Below are positions 26,988 through 35,615 of a stretch of DNA of 62,212 bases, one piece after another (positions within the stretch are counted from its first letter, which is position 1; the number at the start of each line of letters is the position of its first letter). This DNA is from an uncultured Actinomycetes bacterium (GTDB lineage: Bacteria; Actinomycetota; Actinomycetes; Nanopelagicales; Nanopelagicaceae). The notes beneath the pieces are model-generated. The model was given only the letters and a program-made list of their open reading frames with translations. It had not been told where the DNA came from and made no database searches. The DNA lies in NCBI GenBank assembly GCA_903825945.1, contig CAIKCJ010000039.1, positions 1 to 62,212 on the forward strand, given 5' to 3'. The position numbers and the translations under genes were made by a program.

Positions 26988-27281
26988 TTAAATTGTGTCG
27001 TCTGGACGAACTACTTTTGTGCGAAGCACAGCTTCGTTCAAATTGAGTTGGCGATCGAGTTCTTTGATCGCATCTGGGCCACAGCTCAAATCAGCAACAG
27101 CGTAAATTCCTTCAGCCTTCTTGTTGATTTCGAAGGTCATACGACGACGACCCCAGATATCTAACTTGTTGACTGTGCCGCCACTGTCCTTGATGATCTT
27201 GAGATAAGTATCAAGACTTGGTTGGACTGTGCGCTCTTCTAATTCAGGATCGAGAATGACCATGATTTCATAATGACGCAT
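26988..27281 (-). CDS. rpsF: Ribosomal protein bS6
   Basis: bS6, 97 residues, starting [16 protein letters not shown]. It forms a heterodimer with bS18 on the 30S platform. First gene of rpsF-ssb-rpsR-rplI. Its leader can form a stem that covers the AGGAGG ribosome-binding site (listed separately), consistent with autoregulation by S6:S18. Confidence 0.97.
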   Translation of the reverse strand: MRHYEIMVILDPELEERTVQPSLDTYLKIIKDSGGTVNKLDIWGRRRMTFEINKKAEGIYAVADLSCGPDAIKELDRQLNLNEAVLRTKVVRPDDTI

Positions 27282-27293
27282 GCGTTAACCCCA

Positions 27294-27336
27294 CCTCCTC
27301 TGGACTAAACGGTCGTGGTATTTCCACGACAGGAGG
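27294..27336 (-). promoter_or_regulatory. rpsF leader structure hiding the ribosome-binding site
   Basis: Read on the minus strand, CCTCCT (27331-27336) can pair with the rpsF AGGAGG (27294-27299), enclosing a 7-bp hairpin GTCGTGG/CCACGAC (27324-27330 with 27312-27318, AAATA loop). A CCG follows directly on the 3' side of the inner stem. Known S6:S18-binding rpsF leaders present a CCG in a bulge on the 3' side; this one has the same layout (inference). Confidence 0.5.
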
Positions 27337-27345
27337 GTTATAGCT

Positions 27346-27384
27346 CCATCGACGTAAGTAGACGGGTGCCTACTTCCTTGATGG
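27346..27384 (-). promoter_or_regulatory. Second stem-loop upstream of rpsF
   Basis: Outer arms CCATC (27380-27384, minus sense) and GATGG (27346-27350), with an inner 6-bp stem AAGTAG/CTACTT around 8 loop bases. It is 10 bases upstream of the rpsF leader structure. It may be part of the same regulatory leader, or a weak stop for the upstream membrane-protein gene. No T-run follows. Confidence 0.3.
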
Positions 27385-27421
27385 AAGGTTAAGGGTAACT
27401 TGGGCGCGCTCCAAGAGGAAA

Positions 27422-28627
27422 TTAGCCAATTGTGGAGTTAATGAGGGGTGTGGATGCCTCCTCGAACGACGGATTTTGTACCGATTGTCCGATTTTTAGG
27501 GCGAAATACCCCGTCGCCGCGATCCGACCAAGGGTGATCCAGGCATATGCGACCCCAGTGATCCCAAATCGCCCACCGCCAGAGGAGGTAGCCAAATACT
27601 CCCAAATAGCTAGGTGATAGAGCAGCTCGGATCCCTGCCAGATCCAGAAAGCGCTCCGATCAGATCTGCGAGTCAGTGCGATCACGCCAAGTGGGGCTAA
27701 CCAGAGAACATACTGTGGTGAGTAGACCTTGCTGGTGAGAGTAAAGATTGCAGCAGCTATGAAAGCGACCTGCGCCAATGATGGTGTGTATTTGATTCGC
27801 AGCAAGAAGATGCAGAAAACAGCCATCGCCGCAATGAAGCAGAACACAGCCATCACGTTAATGTTATTAGGAGACCACCCTAGGAGTTGGAGCGCATACC
27901 AAAGCGATCCAAAATCAGCTGGGCGATGAGAGTTCATTGAGAAAAAGCGCCACCACCCTGTTGGTGTGGTGAGTGCGAATGGAAGATTAATTAGCGCATA
28001 TGTGCCAAGTGCAAGAGCGATATATCGGACTCCACTTGCGATCTCTTTGCGACGGTAGAAGATGATAAATATTGGTGCAAGTAAAATAATCGGGAAAAAT
28101 TTTGTTGCGATGGAAAGCCCAAGTAAGAGCGCGCTAGCTCCATATCCCCCTTCATATCTCTGCCTTTCAAAAAGCAGAATACTGCCGAGAACTAAAGCCA
28201 CTGCCCAGATATCCCAATTTATATAGAGCGATCCAATAACGGCTGGACAAATTGGAAAGAGGTACCAGAAACGCGGATTGATTTTTGCGATCAGTAGTGC
28301 GCTCGCAATGAAGAGTAGCGCAATCAGAAAAACATTAACTAAGAAATATCCGTGAATGGAGTGCGGCGATACAAGCGCAGTAGCCCACATAACAACGCCC
28401 ATGATGGGTGGATATTCGATCGCATTTGTTGCGCTCGAATATGGCCAGACATGATCGACTAGATTGCGTGCATCATAAAGCGCCGGAATATCTGAATAGC
28501 ACGCATGTGTATATTCATCTGGACTCATCCAACTGTGTGAATAACAATGATCAAACTTTACAAACGAAAACAGAGCCATCACCACAGTAAGCAGTAGCAG
28601 CGCTTTAGCTGTGTAACTGACCTTCAT
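27422..28627 (-). CDS. GT87-like polyprenol-sugar mannosyltransferase homologue
   Basis: Integral membrane protein of 401 residues with 10 or more hydrophobic segments, resembling the DUF2029/GT87 proteins that use polyprenyl-phosphate mannose for cell-envelope glycans. It lies between ponA and rpsF, as Rv0051 does in M. tuberculosis, which supports orthology. The loop after the first helix carries DEYTHACYSD, where an acidic pair is expected for GT-C enzymes. It begins 3 bases after ponA ends. Acceptor and sugar are unknown. Confidence 0.7.
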   Translation of the reverse strand: MKVSYTAKALLLLTVVMALFSFVKFDHCYSHSWMSPDEYTHACYSDIPALYDARNLVDHVWPYSSATNAIEYPPIMGVVMWATALVSPHSIHGYFLVNVFLIALLFIASALLIAKINPRFWYLFPICPAVIGSLYINWDIWAVALVLGSILLFERQRYEGGYGASALLLGLSIATKFFPIILLAPIFIIFYRRKEIASGVRYIALALGTYALINLPFALTTPTGWWRFFSMNSHRPADFGSLWYALQLLGWSPNNINVMAVFCFIAAMAVFCIFLLRIKYTPSLAQVAFIAAAIFTLTSKVYSPQYVLWLAPLGVIALTRRSDRSAFWIWQGSELLYHLAIWEYLATSSGGGRFGITGVAYAWITLGRIAATGYFALKIGQSVQNPSFEEASTPLINSTIG

Positions 28628-28630
28628 GAA

Positions 28631-30628
28631 TTACTTCTTTTTAACCGATTTCTTAGTTGGAATCGCTGGTTTTGGCGTAGGGGTGACCGCAAGTGATGGA
28701 CTCAAGGTCGGAACAGCGTTCTGCATAGGCGTTGGGTCAGTTCCACCGATATTGGCAGGTGCTGGGAAGTCTGCAATCGGTTCGCCTGCAAGCGCTTGCT
28801 TTGTATAGACATCCCAAATTTTCGCTGGGAATGATCCACCTGTAACAGCATTAAGCCCACCGATGCCATTGAGTGACTCCGATGCATTATCGCGGAAGAG
28901 CGCCACAGTTGTTGCGAGTTGTGGTGTGTATCCATTAAACCAAGCACTCGCGTTGTCGGTAGTGGTACCAGTTTTACCTGCGCTTGGACGACCGAGATCT
29001 GCTACAGCTGCTGAAGCTGTACCGCGAGAGGTAACAGTCTGGAGTGCGGTTGTAAGATCAGCCATTACATCACTTGGGAATACTTGTTGTGGTTGTTCCT
29101 GCGCTTGATAAAGCACACCTTGGTTATTACCAAGAACTTCGCTCACGATATAAGGCTTTGCATAAATTCCTTGAGCTGCAAATGTTGCATACGCGCTAGC
29201 AACATCAATGACGTGCGGACTAGCAACACCGAGTGTTACAGATGGTGATGCGACCATCGCAACAGAGCTAGGGATGCCCGCGAGGTGTGCCGCATCGATA
29301 ACGCTCTGCGGACCGACTTTGATTGCCAGCGGCACGAAAACGGTGTTGACCGAGTTAGCGGTTGCATCGAGTAAATTCACATTCGGATATTGCTCGTTGC
29401 CATAATTAAAGACAGGGTATGGTGATTGCGAGCCTGGATCAAAGAAAACTTGCGGCGATGTTCCGTTCCATACTGAGTGGAGAGAAATTCCTTGTTGGAG
29501 CGCTGCAACTAGCGTAAATGGTTTGAATGATGAGCCAGCTTCTGCGATCGCTTGAGTCGCATTGTTGAGTTGGCTCTTGAGGTAATCCTGACCACCGTAC
29601 ATAGCCACAACTTCACCGGTACCTGGCTTTATTGAAACCAGTGCAACACGCAGGTTTCCTTGCGGATCGGCAGGTGTGTGCTTGGCAACCGCATCTACTG
29701 CCGCTTCCTGATCTTTCTTGACCAGGGTGGTCTTAACAATCAATCCACCTTGCATCAACTGGTCTTGTGTGAAACCTAGACCTTGAAGTTGGTTCTCAAT
29801 CCATGAGACCACATATCCCTTAGGGCCGGCAAGAGAACCAGAACTCACGCGAGGTTGGATGTATGGGAATGAGATACGCGCTTCTTTAGCAGCGGTCAAC
29901 CAATGGGCTTTCACCATTCCATCAAGCACATATTTCCAGCGATCTTTTAGTCGCTTGAGATAGCTAGGGCCGTTAGCTGGGTCGTAATAACCCGGAGCGT
30001 TGAGCACGCTGGCAAGAACTGCTGCTTGTGAGATAGAAAGCTGCCCAACATCTTTATTGAAGAAAACTTGTGACGCTGTTTGAACACCATAAGCACCACG
30101 ACCGAAATAAATTGTGTTGAGGTAGTTCTCGAGGATTTGATCTTTGGAGAGTTGTTGCTCCAACTTAACCGCAATCACAATCTCTTTAATCTTTCGTTGA
30201 ATGCTTCGCTGTGGAGTTAAGAAAGCAGTCTTGGCATATTGCTGCGTGATGGTTGATCCACCTTGCAGCGAACCACCAAGAAGATCGTGATAAAGCGCGC
30301 GAAGAATTCCTGTTGGGCTAAATGCATGTTCTGAGTAAAAGTTTCTATCTTCTGCAGCCATGATTGCGTGACGCACATTCATCGGAATCGCAGCTAAAGG
30401 GACACTCGTGCGATCCTCTGCGCCGACACGACCAATCTCACTGCCATCTGCATACTCGATGACGGTTGCTTGACTATTTACATAGGCATTGGCGTCAGGA
30501 ATTTTGACTGTGTAATAGGAGTAGACAAAGAGATATGAAGCGAGAACGAATCCGCCGCCGATAGCAAAGATTGCGCCCCTAATAATCCAGGTGCGCACGC
30601 GCTCAGGCAGGAGAGATTTCATTCGCAA
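28631..30628 (-). CDS. ponA: Class A penicillin-binding protein (PonA type)
   Basis: Bifunctional peptidoglycan synthase, 665 residues. A membrane anchor (about 15-38) is followed by the GT51 transglycosylase with AAEDRNFYSEH (catalytic Glu) and GGSTITQQYAK. The transpeptidase has active-site Ser in AEAGSSFKPF, SVN as the second motif, and KTGT in SAGKTGTTTDN. A Pro/Thr/Lys-rich tail ends KKSVKKK. No PASTA domain is present. It starts a run of envelope genes ending at the GT87-like gene. Confidence 0.95.
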   Translation of the reverse strand: MRMKSLLPERVRTWIIRGAIFAIGGGFVLASYLFVYSYYTVKIPDANAYVNSQATVIEYADGSEIGRVGAEDRTSVPLAAIPMNVRHAIMAAEDRNFYSEHAFSPTGILRALYHDLLGGSLQGGSTITQQYAKTAFLTPQRSIQRKIKEIVIAVKLEQQLSKDQILENYLNTIYFGRGAYGVQTASQVFFNKDVGQLSISQAAVLASVLNAPGYYDPANGPSYLKRLKDRWKYVLDGMVKAHWLTAAKEARISFPYIQPRVSSGSLAGPKGYVVSWIENQLQGLGFTQDQLMQGGLIVKTTLVKKDQEAAVDAVAKHTPADPQGNLRVALVSIKPGTGEVVAMYGGQDYLKSQLNNATQAIAEAGSSFKPFTLVAALQQGISLHSVWNGTSPQVFFDPGSQSPYPVFNYGNEQYPNVNLLDATANSVNTVFVPLAIKVGPQSVIDAAHLAGIPSSVAMVASPSVTLGVASPHVIDVASAYATFAAQGIYAKPYIVSEVLGNNQGVLYQAQEQPQQVFPSDVMADLTTALQTVTSRGTASAAVADLGRPSAGKTGTTTDNASAWFNGYTPQLATTVALFRDNASESLNGIGGLNAVTGGSFPAKIWDVYTKQALAGEPIADFPAPANIGGTDPTPMQNAVPTLSPSLAVTPTPKPAIPTKKSVKKK

Positions 30629-30660
30629 AGGTTACCGCTGCAGCCTTGAAGTGAGTGAAA

Positions 30661-31104
30661 TTAGAGGCGTTTGACCTCTTTTTGATAGTCCTCATCTTCC
30701 AAAGTTCTCACTTTTCGAGGTGGCTTTCGATACTTGCCGTCGCCTAGCTTGAATGAGTAAATCAGGTGATGCCATCCGCACTCCATGCAAACCTCGACGA
30801 TATAGACACGAAATTCGCCATATTGGGTCTGCATCTCATCGAGTTCGGCCTCAGTCTTAATGCGGCCTGAGTATTGCCCTAATTGATCACCAAAGGCGTA
30901 ACGAAGTTCCACCATCTTCTGTTTGCGACAAACTGGACAGAGTCGCTCAACAGCTTCACCATGATATTTCGCGGCGCGTAAGAGGTATGGGTCAGCATTG
31001 CAGGCATCAAGCGCTGAGACTGTCCCTGAAAAGAGTGCGACCAAGGCAGAGCGACGTTTGAGCGAATAATCAATCGCATCGCGCTTTGACCACATACCTA
31101 ACAT
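30661..31104 (-). CDS. DUF5318 zinc-ribbon protein
   Basis: Actinobacterial protein of unknown function, 147 residues, related to Rv0049, which also sits next to ponA1. Two CxxC pairs (C56-PV-C59 and C106-ME-C109) look like a zinc ribbon. Basic C-terminus. Start at 31104 (MLGMWSKRDA); an ATG at 31095 gives MWSKRDA and is equally likely. It lies 32 bases upstream of ponA and diverges from the MFS gene. Confidence 0.8.
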   Translation of the reverse strand: MLGMWSKRDAIDYSLKRRSALVALFSGTVSALDACNADPYLLRAAKYHGEAVERLCPVCRKQKMVELRYAFGDQLGQYSGRIKTEAELDEMQTQYGEFRVYIVEVCMECGWHHLIYSFKLGDGKYRKPPRKVRTLEDEDYQKEVKRL

Positions 31105-31178
31105 AAGTAATAAGAATAAACCTTTTACGTGGGGTTCGATAACTGGTTACTGATAGCTCACCTAACTAGGCTTGCACC

Positions 31179-32462
31179 ATGGTTCACACCAAGCTCTGGC
31201 CCTTTCATCGCAAGACTCGACTGCCAGAGATTTTGGGCGCTCGTTGGAGCGGCCAGATTGGTGATGGAATTTTTCAGTCTGCTTTGGCTTCCTTTGTCCT
31301 CTTCTCGCCTGAACGCCAACCAAGCGCTGTCTCAGCTGCGACCGCATTCGCTGTTGTGTTACTTCCCTATTCCTTGATCGGGCCTTATGCAGGAATTTTT
31401 CTCGATCGGTTTTCGCGGCAGAGAACTGTTGCTATTGCTAATGCGATACGCGCCCTCGTTCTCCTAGCAATCGCGCTGCTTGTTAGTTCGAGTCAGACCG
31501 GGGTTTGGCTAACCTTTTTAGTGTTGATTGCATTTGGAATCAATCGATTGATCTTGGCTGGATTGTCTGCCGGGTTGCCGTTAGTCGTTCATCAAGATGA
31601 GTTGATTTCGGCTAACGCACTAGCTGTTACTGGTGGAAGCATTGGGGTCGTTATCGGTGGTGGAATAGGGATTGGGCTTAAGAAGGTATTTGATTTCCAT
31701 CATGCCACCGACTTTTCCGATGCACTCGTCGTTCTACTAGCCGCGCTCTGTTATATCTCCAGCTCTGCTGTTGCTTCGCGCTTAGGTAAAAGTGAAATTG
31801 GTCCAGCGGAGCACGAAATTACAAAAGATCGAGGTGGTTGGCGCGAGCTCCGCGAAGGGCTTAATATTTTAAAGAGACATCCAGATGCGCTGCGTGGAAT
31901 TCTCACAACTGCTGTACAGCGCGGTGGCCTTACTGCATTTACATTGATGGGTCTCTTGCTCGAGCGAAACACTTTTAACCCACCGACCAAACCAGATGCC
32001 GGTCTTGCTCGATTCGCTTTCGTTCTAGGTGTTGCTGGAGTCGGAATCGGAATTGGTTCCTTTATAACTCCGTTTTTTGTGAACTACTTTGGACGACATC
32101 GCTGGATCCGGATCATGCTTGCGGCCCCAACTCCGCTCGCACTTATCTTCGCTCTTTATCCGCACGAGTGGGTTCTCATCACAGTCGCTTTCTTTGTGGG
32201 GCTTTGTGGCCAAGCCGTAAAAGTCACCAACGATGCTCTAGTTCAATCACAGATTGCCGATGAATTTCGCGGTCGCGTCTTTGCTTTTTATGACATTACA
32301 ACGAATGCTGGGATTGTCTCTGGTGCCATCATCGCTGCGTTGATCTTGCCTACGAGCGGAAAATCAGTTCTGCTTCCACTTTTCGTCTCTGTTATTTATG
32401 TTGCCACTTCACTTGGGCTACTTCGCAACTCCAAGTTCTTTATCGCTCGCCCACTTCAGTAG
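31179..32462 (+). CDS. MFS transporter
   Basis: Major facilitator superfamily transporter, 427 residues, 12 likely helices. The motif-A-like loop GIFLDRFSRQRT follows helix 2. The first 20 residues are a cytoplasmic tail. A long central loop carries KSEIGPAEHEITKDRGG. Related actinobacterial proteins near pcnA are annotated as exporters; the substrate is unknown. The last 45 bases overlap the end of pcnA on the other strand. Confidence 0.85.
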   Translation: MVHTKLWPFHRKTRLPEILGARWSGQIGDGIFQSALASFVLFSPERQPSAVSAATAFAVVLLPYSLIGPYAGIFLDRFSRQRTVAIANAIRALVLLAIALLVSSSQTGVWLTFLVLIAFGINRLILAGLSAGLPLVVHQDELISANALAVTGGSIGVVIGGGIGIGLKKVFDFHHATDFSDALVVLLAALCYISSSAVASRLGKSEIGPAEHEITKDRGGWRELREGLNILKRHPDALRGILTTAVQRGGLTAFTLMGLLLERNTFNPPTKPDAGLARFAFVLGVAGVGIGIGSFITPFFVNYFGRHRWIRIMLAAPTPLALIFALYPHEWVLITVAFFVGLCGQAVKVTNDALVQSQIADEFRGRVFAFYDITTNAGIVSGAIIAALILPTSGKSVLLPLFVSVIYVATSLGLLRNSKFFIARPLQ

Positions 32463-33866
32463 CTCTTCCTTAGCAAGATCGGCACCTAAGGGACCCTGCT
32501 CCATTCGTAGCTCGAGTAAGAATGCATAAGCTTCACCAACAAGAGGTGATGGCTTAATTCCAAGGATTTCCATGATTGCAGCACCATCAAGATCAGGGCG
32601 AATGCGATCAAGCTCTTCTTGCTCTTTGAGTTCTGTGATACGAACTTCTAGTGAGTCGTAGGTCGCGGAAAGTTGGTCTGCTTTGCGTTTATTGCGGGTT
32701 GTGCAATCAGCGCGCGTGAGCACGTGCAGGTGAATCAGAAGATCTCCGGCATCGCGGATATATCGACGCACAGCAGAGTCGGTCCACTCACCACTTCCGT
32801 AACCGTGGAAGCGCAAGTGCAGGAAGACCAGATGTGAAACATCATCAACAGTGTGGCTATCAAAGCGCATCTCCTTGAGTCGCTTTTTGCTCATTTTTGA
32901 GCCAACAACTTCATGATGATGGAATGAAACTCCGCCACCAGGAATTAGCTCGCGAGTACGAGGCTTTCCAATGTCGTGAAGGAGTGCTGCGAGGCGTATG
33001 ACTAAGTTGGGTCCACCCAGACGATCTTCAAGTTCTATCGCTTGATCCAAAACAGTGAGCGTGTGTTCGTAAACATCCTTGTGGTGATGGTGTTCATCAA
33101 TCTCTAATTTGAGTTTTGGTAGTTCGGGGATGAAGTGATCAGCTAATCCACATTCAACAAATACCGAAAGTCCAAGTCTTGGGTTTGGAGACATGATTGT
33201 CTTAATAAATTCATCACGGATGCGTTCTGCAGAGATTATTGATAGGCGTTCATTCATACTCTTAATTGCATCGATGATCTCTGGGTCCAACGTGAAACCT
33301 AGTTGGGCAGCGAATCGCCCAGCTCGCATCATTCTTAGGGGATCGTCGCTAAACGAATCTGTCGCCTTGCCTGGTGTGCGCAGAACTTTGCGGGCCAAAT
33401 CTTCGGCTCCGTTAAATAGATCAATGAACTCTGGGGTGGCACCGGTGAGCTCTAGCGCCATGGCATTCACTGTGAAATCGCGCCGAGCCAAATCTCCTTC
33501 AATGGAATTACCAAAATCCACTGATGGTTTTCTGGAATCTGGGTCATAACTCTCGGAGCGATATGTGGTGACCTCAACGCTGGCGCCGTGTTTCTTTGCA
33601 GCAATAGTCCCGAAAGCAGCCCCGGTCTCCCAGACTGCCTCGCCCCATTTTTTGAGGATTTTTACGGAATCGTCTGGTCGCGCATTTGTTGTGAAATCCA
33701 AGTCGTTGCCGAGGCGACCTAAAATCGCGTCCCGGACAGGGCCACCCACTAATGCCAAAGTGAAGCCAGCTTCCTTGTACGCCTGCGCCAAAGACGCGAT
33801 GACAGGCGTCCTTTCTTCCAACGCTGCCAGCGCCAAAACTGACGCTAATTCTTTAGGGGTACTCAC
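32418..33866 (-). CDS. pcnA: tRNA nucleotidyltransferase (CCA-adding)
   Basis: Adds or repairs the 3' CCA of tRNAs, needed here because the tRNA-Ile and tRNA-Ala genes in this window do not encode CCA. 482 residues. The head motif LVGGPVRDAILG and the catalytic DLDFTTNA appear at about 36-60; the RRDFTVNAMAL motif is near 128. A C-terminal HD domain shows LLHDIGKPRTR. Same position as M. tuberculosis Rv3907c, next to the Nudix gene. Tail-to-tail overlap with the MFS gene. Confidence 0.95.
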   Translation of the reverse strand: MSTPKELASVLALAALEERTPVIASLAQAYKEAGFTLALVGGPVRDAILGRLGNDLDFTTNARPDDSVKILKKWGEAVWETGAAFGTIAAKKHGASVEVTTYRSESYDPDSRKPSVDFGNSIEGDLARRDFTVNAMALELTGATPEFIDLFNGAEDLARKVLRTPGKATDSFSDDPLRMMRAGRFAAQLGFTLDPEIIDAIKSMNERLSIISAERIRDEFIKTIMSPNPRLGLSVFVECGLADHFIPELPKLKLEIDEHHHHKDVYEHTLTVLDQAIELEDRLGGPNLVIRLAALLHDIGKPRTRELIPGGGVSFHHHEVVGSKMSKKRLKEMRFDSHTVDDVSHLVFLHLRFHGYGSGEWTDSAVRRYIRDAGDLLIHLHVLTRADCTTRNKRKADQLSATYDSLEVRITELKEQEELDRIRPDLDGAAIMEILGIKPSPLVGEAYAFLLELRMEQGPLGADLAKEELLKWASDKELGVAK

Positions 33867-33897
33867 ATCCCCAAGGTTAGAGCAGTACCCTTGGTTT

Positions 33898-34491
33898 ATG
33901 ACCCCGGCACCTGGTGCGGGTGGCGAAGCTAAACGGAAGAAACGTCGCAGACGACGCCCGGTGAGCCAGGCGACCCCTCCAACACAAGAGAGAAACGATC
34001 CGAACTCGGTTAAGCCTGCTCAAAAACAACGCAACCAATCCAATACTCGCTCCACATACGCCAAGCGCGTGGATGAAGTAAGCGCTGGTGGATTAGTGAT
34101 CGACCAGAGCGGCACCAAGGGGCTCCTCATCGGCAGACGCGATCTCAAAGATGCCACCGGAACAAGACTTTTGTGGTCTCTTCCTAAGGGGCATATTGAA
34201 GCTGGTGAAACTCCAGAGATGGCGGCAGTGCGCGAAGTTGCCGAAGAGACAGGTATCGAAAGCACAATCACTCGCGAGTTGGGTGTGATTGATTTTTGGT
34301 TTATGGCTGGTGGAAAAAGAATTCACAAAACCGTTCACCATTTCTTATTTACCGAAACAGGTGGCTTGCTCGCACCACAGATCTCAGAAGTTGATGATGT
34401 GGGGTGGTTCCCACTTGAAGAGATAGTTGGGATGCTGGCTTATCCAGATGAAAAGAAATTGATTGCTAAGTCAGGTGAAATTACGGCATGA
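33898..34491 (+). CDS. Nudix hydrolase (MutT4-like)
   Basis: 197 residues from the ATG at 33898; the open frame further upstream is antisense to pcnA. A basic N-terminal stretch (KRKKRRRRRP) of about 55 residues precedes the Nudix domain. The Nudix box begins GHIEAGETPEMAAVREV and continues with EETGI. It matches M. tuberculosis MutT4 by position beside pcnA. Such enzymes clear damaged or excess nucleoside diphosphate derivatives; the exact substrate is not known. It overlaps the next gene by 4 bases. Confidence 0.9.
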   Translation: MTPAPGAGGEAKRKKRRRRRPVSQATPPTQERNDPNSVKPAQKQRNQSNTRSTYAKRVDEVSAGGLVIDQSGTKGLLIGRRDLKDATGTRLLWSLPKGHIEAGETPEMAAVREVAEETGIESTITRELGVIDFWFMAGGKRIHKTVHHFLFTETGGLLAPQISEVDDVGWFPLEEIVGMLAYPDEKKLIAKSGEITA

Positions 34492-35615
34492 AGCGTTTTT
34501 TCATTGCTCTCACAACGCTGACCGCTTTATTTATTTCCACTCCTTTTTGTATACCGATTGCCACCGCTGCGGCGCCCTCATCACTAGAGACAATTTCATT
34601 AACAGAACCTACACACCAACAAGTTGATGGAAAATTTATTGATGATTCTCTAGCAACCGATTTATTACCAACTGGATCACTTGGTGCTCCGATTTATAAC
34701 GTGAGTTCAGGAAGCCATATCTGGGTAATCGATCCAGCGCTCGTTGAAGAAGTCACTGCCATGAGCAACGGATACTCGCTCCTCAATAGCGCTAAACCTG
34801 TCGGGCAAGACGCTGCTAAGAGCTGGTTATCGAAATTGAAAGCTGTCACTGTCAACGATCCTGTTTATGCGATGGCCTATGCAAACCCCTCTGAATATTG
34901 GGTAAATCGCTTATCTCCACATGACAAGAGCTATGTGCTGGCAGTAGCCCAAAGTCGACTTGCAGCGCTCTTGGGACGCCCTGTTTTGGAGGCTAATGAA
35001 TATAGGTCAAATAACAATTTCTATGTAAAACAAGCGGATATTGATTCTTTGTTATACGACTCAAAAATATTTGAACTAACAGCTGCTTACATAGATCCTA
35101 AGTCGATCGATACTTATCGTTTAGATCTCATCAAAGTTCTTAACCCTGGACTCACGGCTACCGTTCGCGAATATTTGATCAACGATTTGACAAACGCTGC
35201 CATAGCTCAAAATCAACTTATTCATCTAAGCCCCGGCAAGTTCACGGTTACATCAACACGTCAAAAACTCCCGATTACTTTGAGCAATGGCTTTCCAACT
35301 GCAGTAAATGTAGAACTCTTGATTGATGCCTCAAATGCGCGAGTCTCTGTTCCTGTATCTGTCCGGGAAGAGTTGCCAGCCAAATCAAAGATTCAGATTT
35401 TGCTGCCAATCCACGTCTACTCATCTGGTAGTTCGACGCTTAATGTACAGATCACGACACTATCTGGTCATCGCTTCGGTGATCTCGTTGTCTATCCGTT
35501 GACTTTATCTATCATCAGTCCTGTAGCCACATGGATCACTACGGGCGCCGCAATACTTCTCTTCTTTGCAGCGACCATACAGAGTATTCGACGCATGAGA
35601 AGGAGAGTCAAATGA
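34488..35615 (+). CDS. Short DUF6049-like exported membrane protein
   Basis: 375 residues. Signal peptide at 1-29 (ALTTLTALFIST, then TAAA), a long exported domain, and a C-terminal transmembrane helix (about 343-363) followed by RRMRRRVK. This is the position and topology of the DUF6049 protein (M. tuberculosis Rv3909), but those are about twice as long, so this one has lost most of the exported part. An immunoglobulin-like stretch at about 240-335 remains. It overlaps murJ by 4 bases, suggesting a role in lipid II export or envelope assembly. Confidence 0.65.
   Translation: MKRFFIALTTLTALFISTPFCIPIATAAAPSSLETISLTEPTHQQVDGKFIDDSLATDLLPTGSLGAPIYNVSSGSHIWVIDPALVEEVTAMSNGYSLLNSAKPVGQDAAKSWLSKLKAVTVNDPVYAMAYANPSEYWVNRLSPHDKSYVLAVAQSRLAALLGRPVLEANEYRSNNNFYVKQADIDSLLYDSKIFELTAAYIDPKSIDTYRLDLIKVLNPGLTATVREYLINDLTNAAIAQNQLIHLSPGKFTVTSTRQKLPITLSNGFPTAVNVELLIDASNARVSVPVSVREELPAKSKIQILLPIHVYSSGSSTLNVQITTLSGHRFGDLVVYPLTLSIISPVATWITTGAAILLFFAATIQSIRRMRRRVK

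Noticed and set aside
33565-33897. Upstream extension of the Nudix gene
   Set aside because: It lies antisense to pcnA; the Nudix protein starts naturally at 33898.
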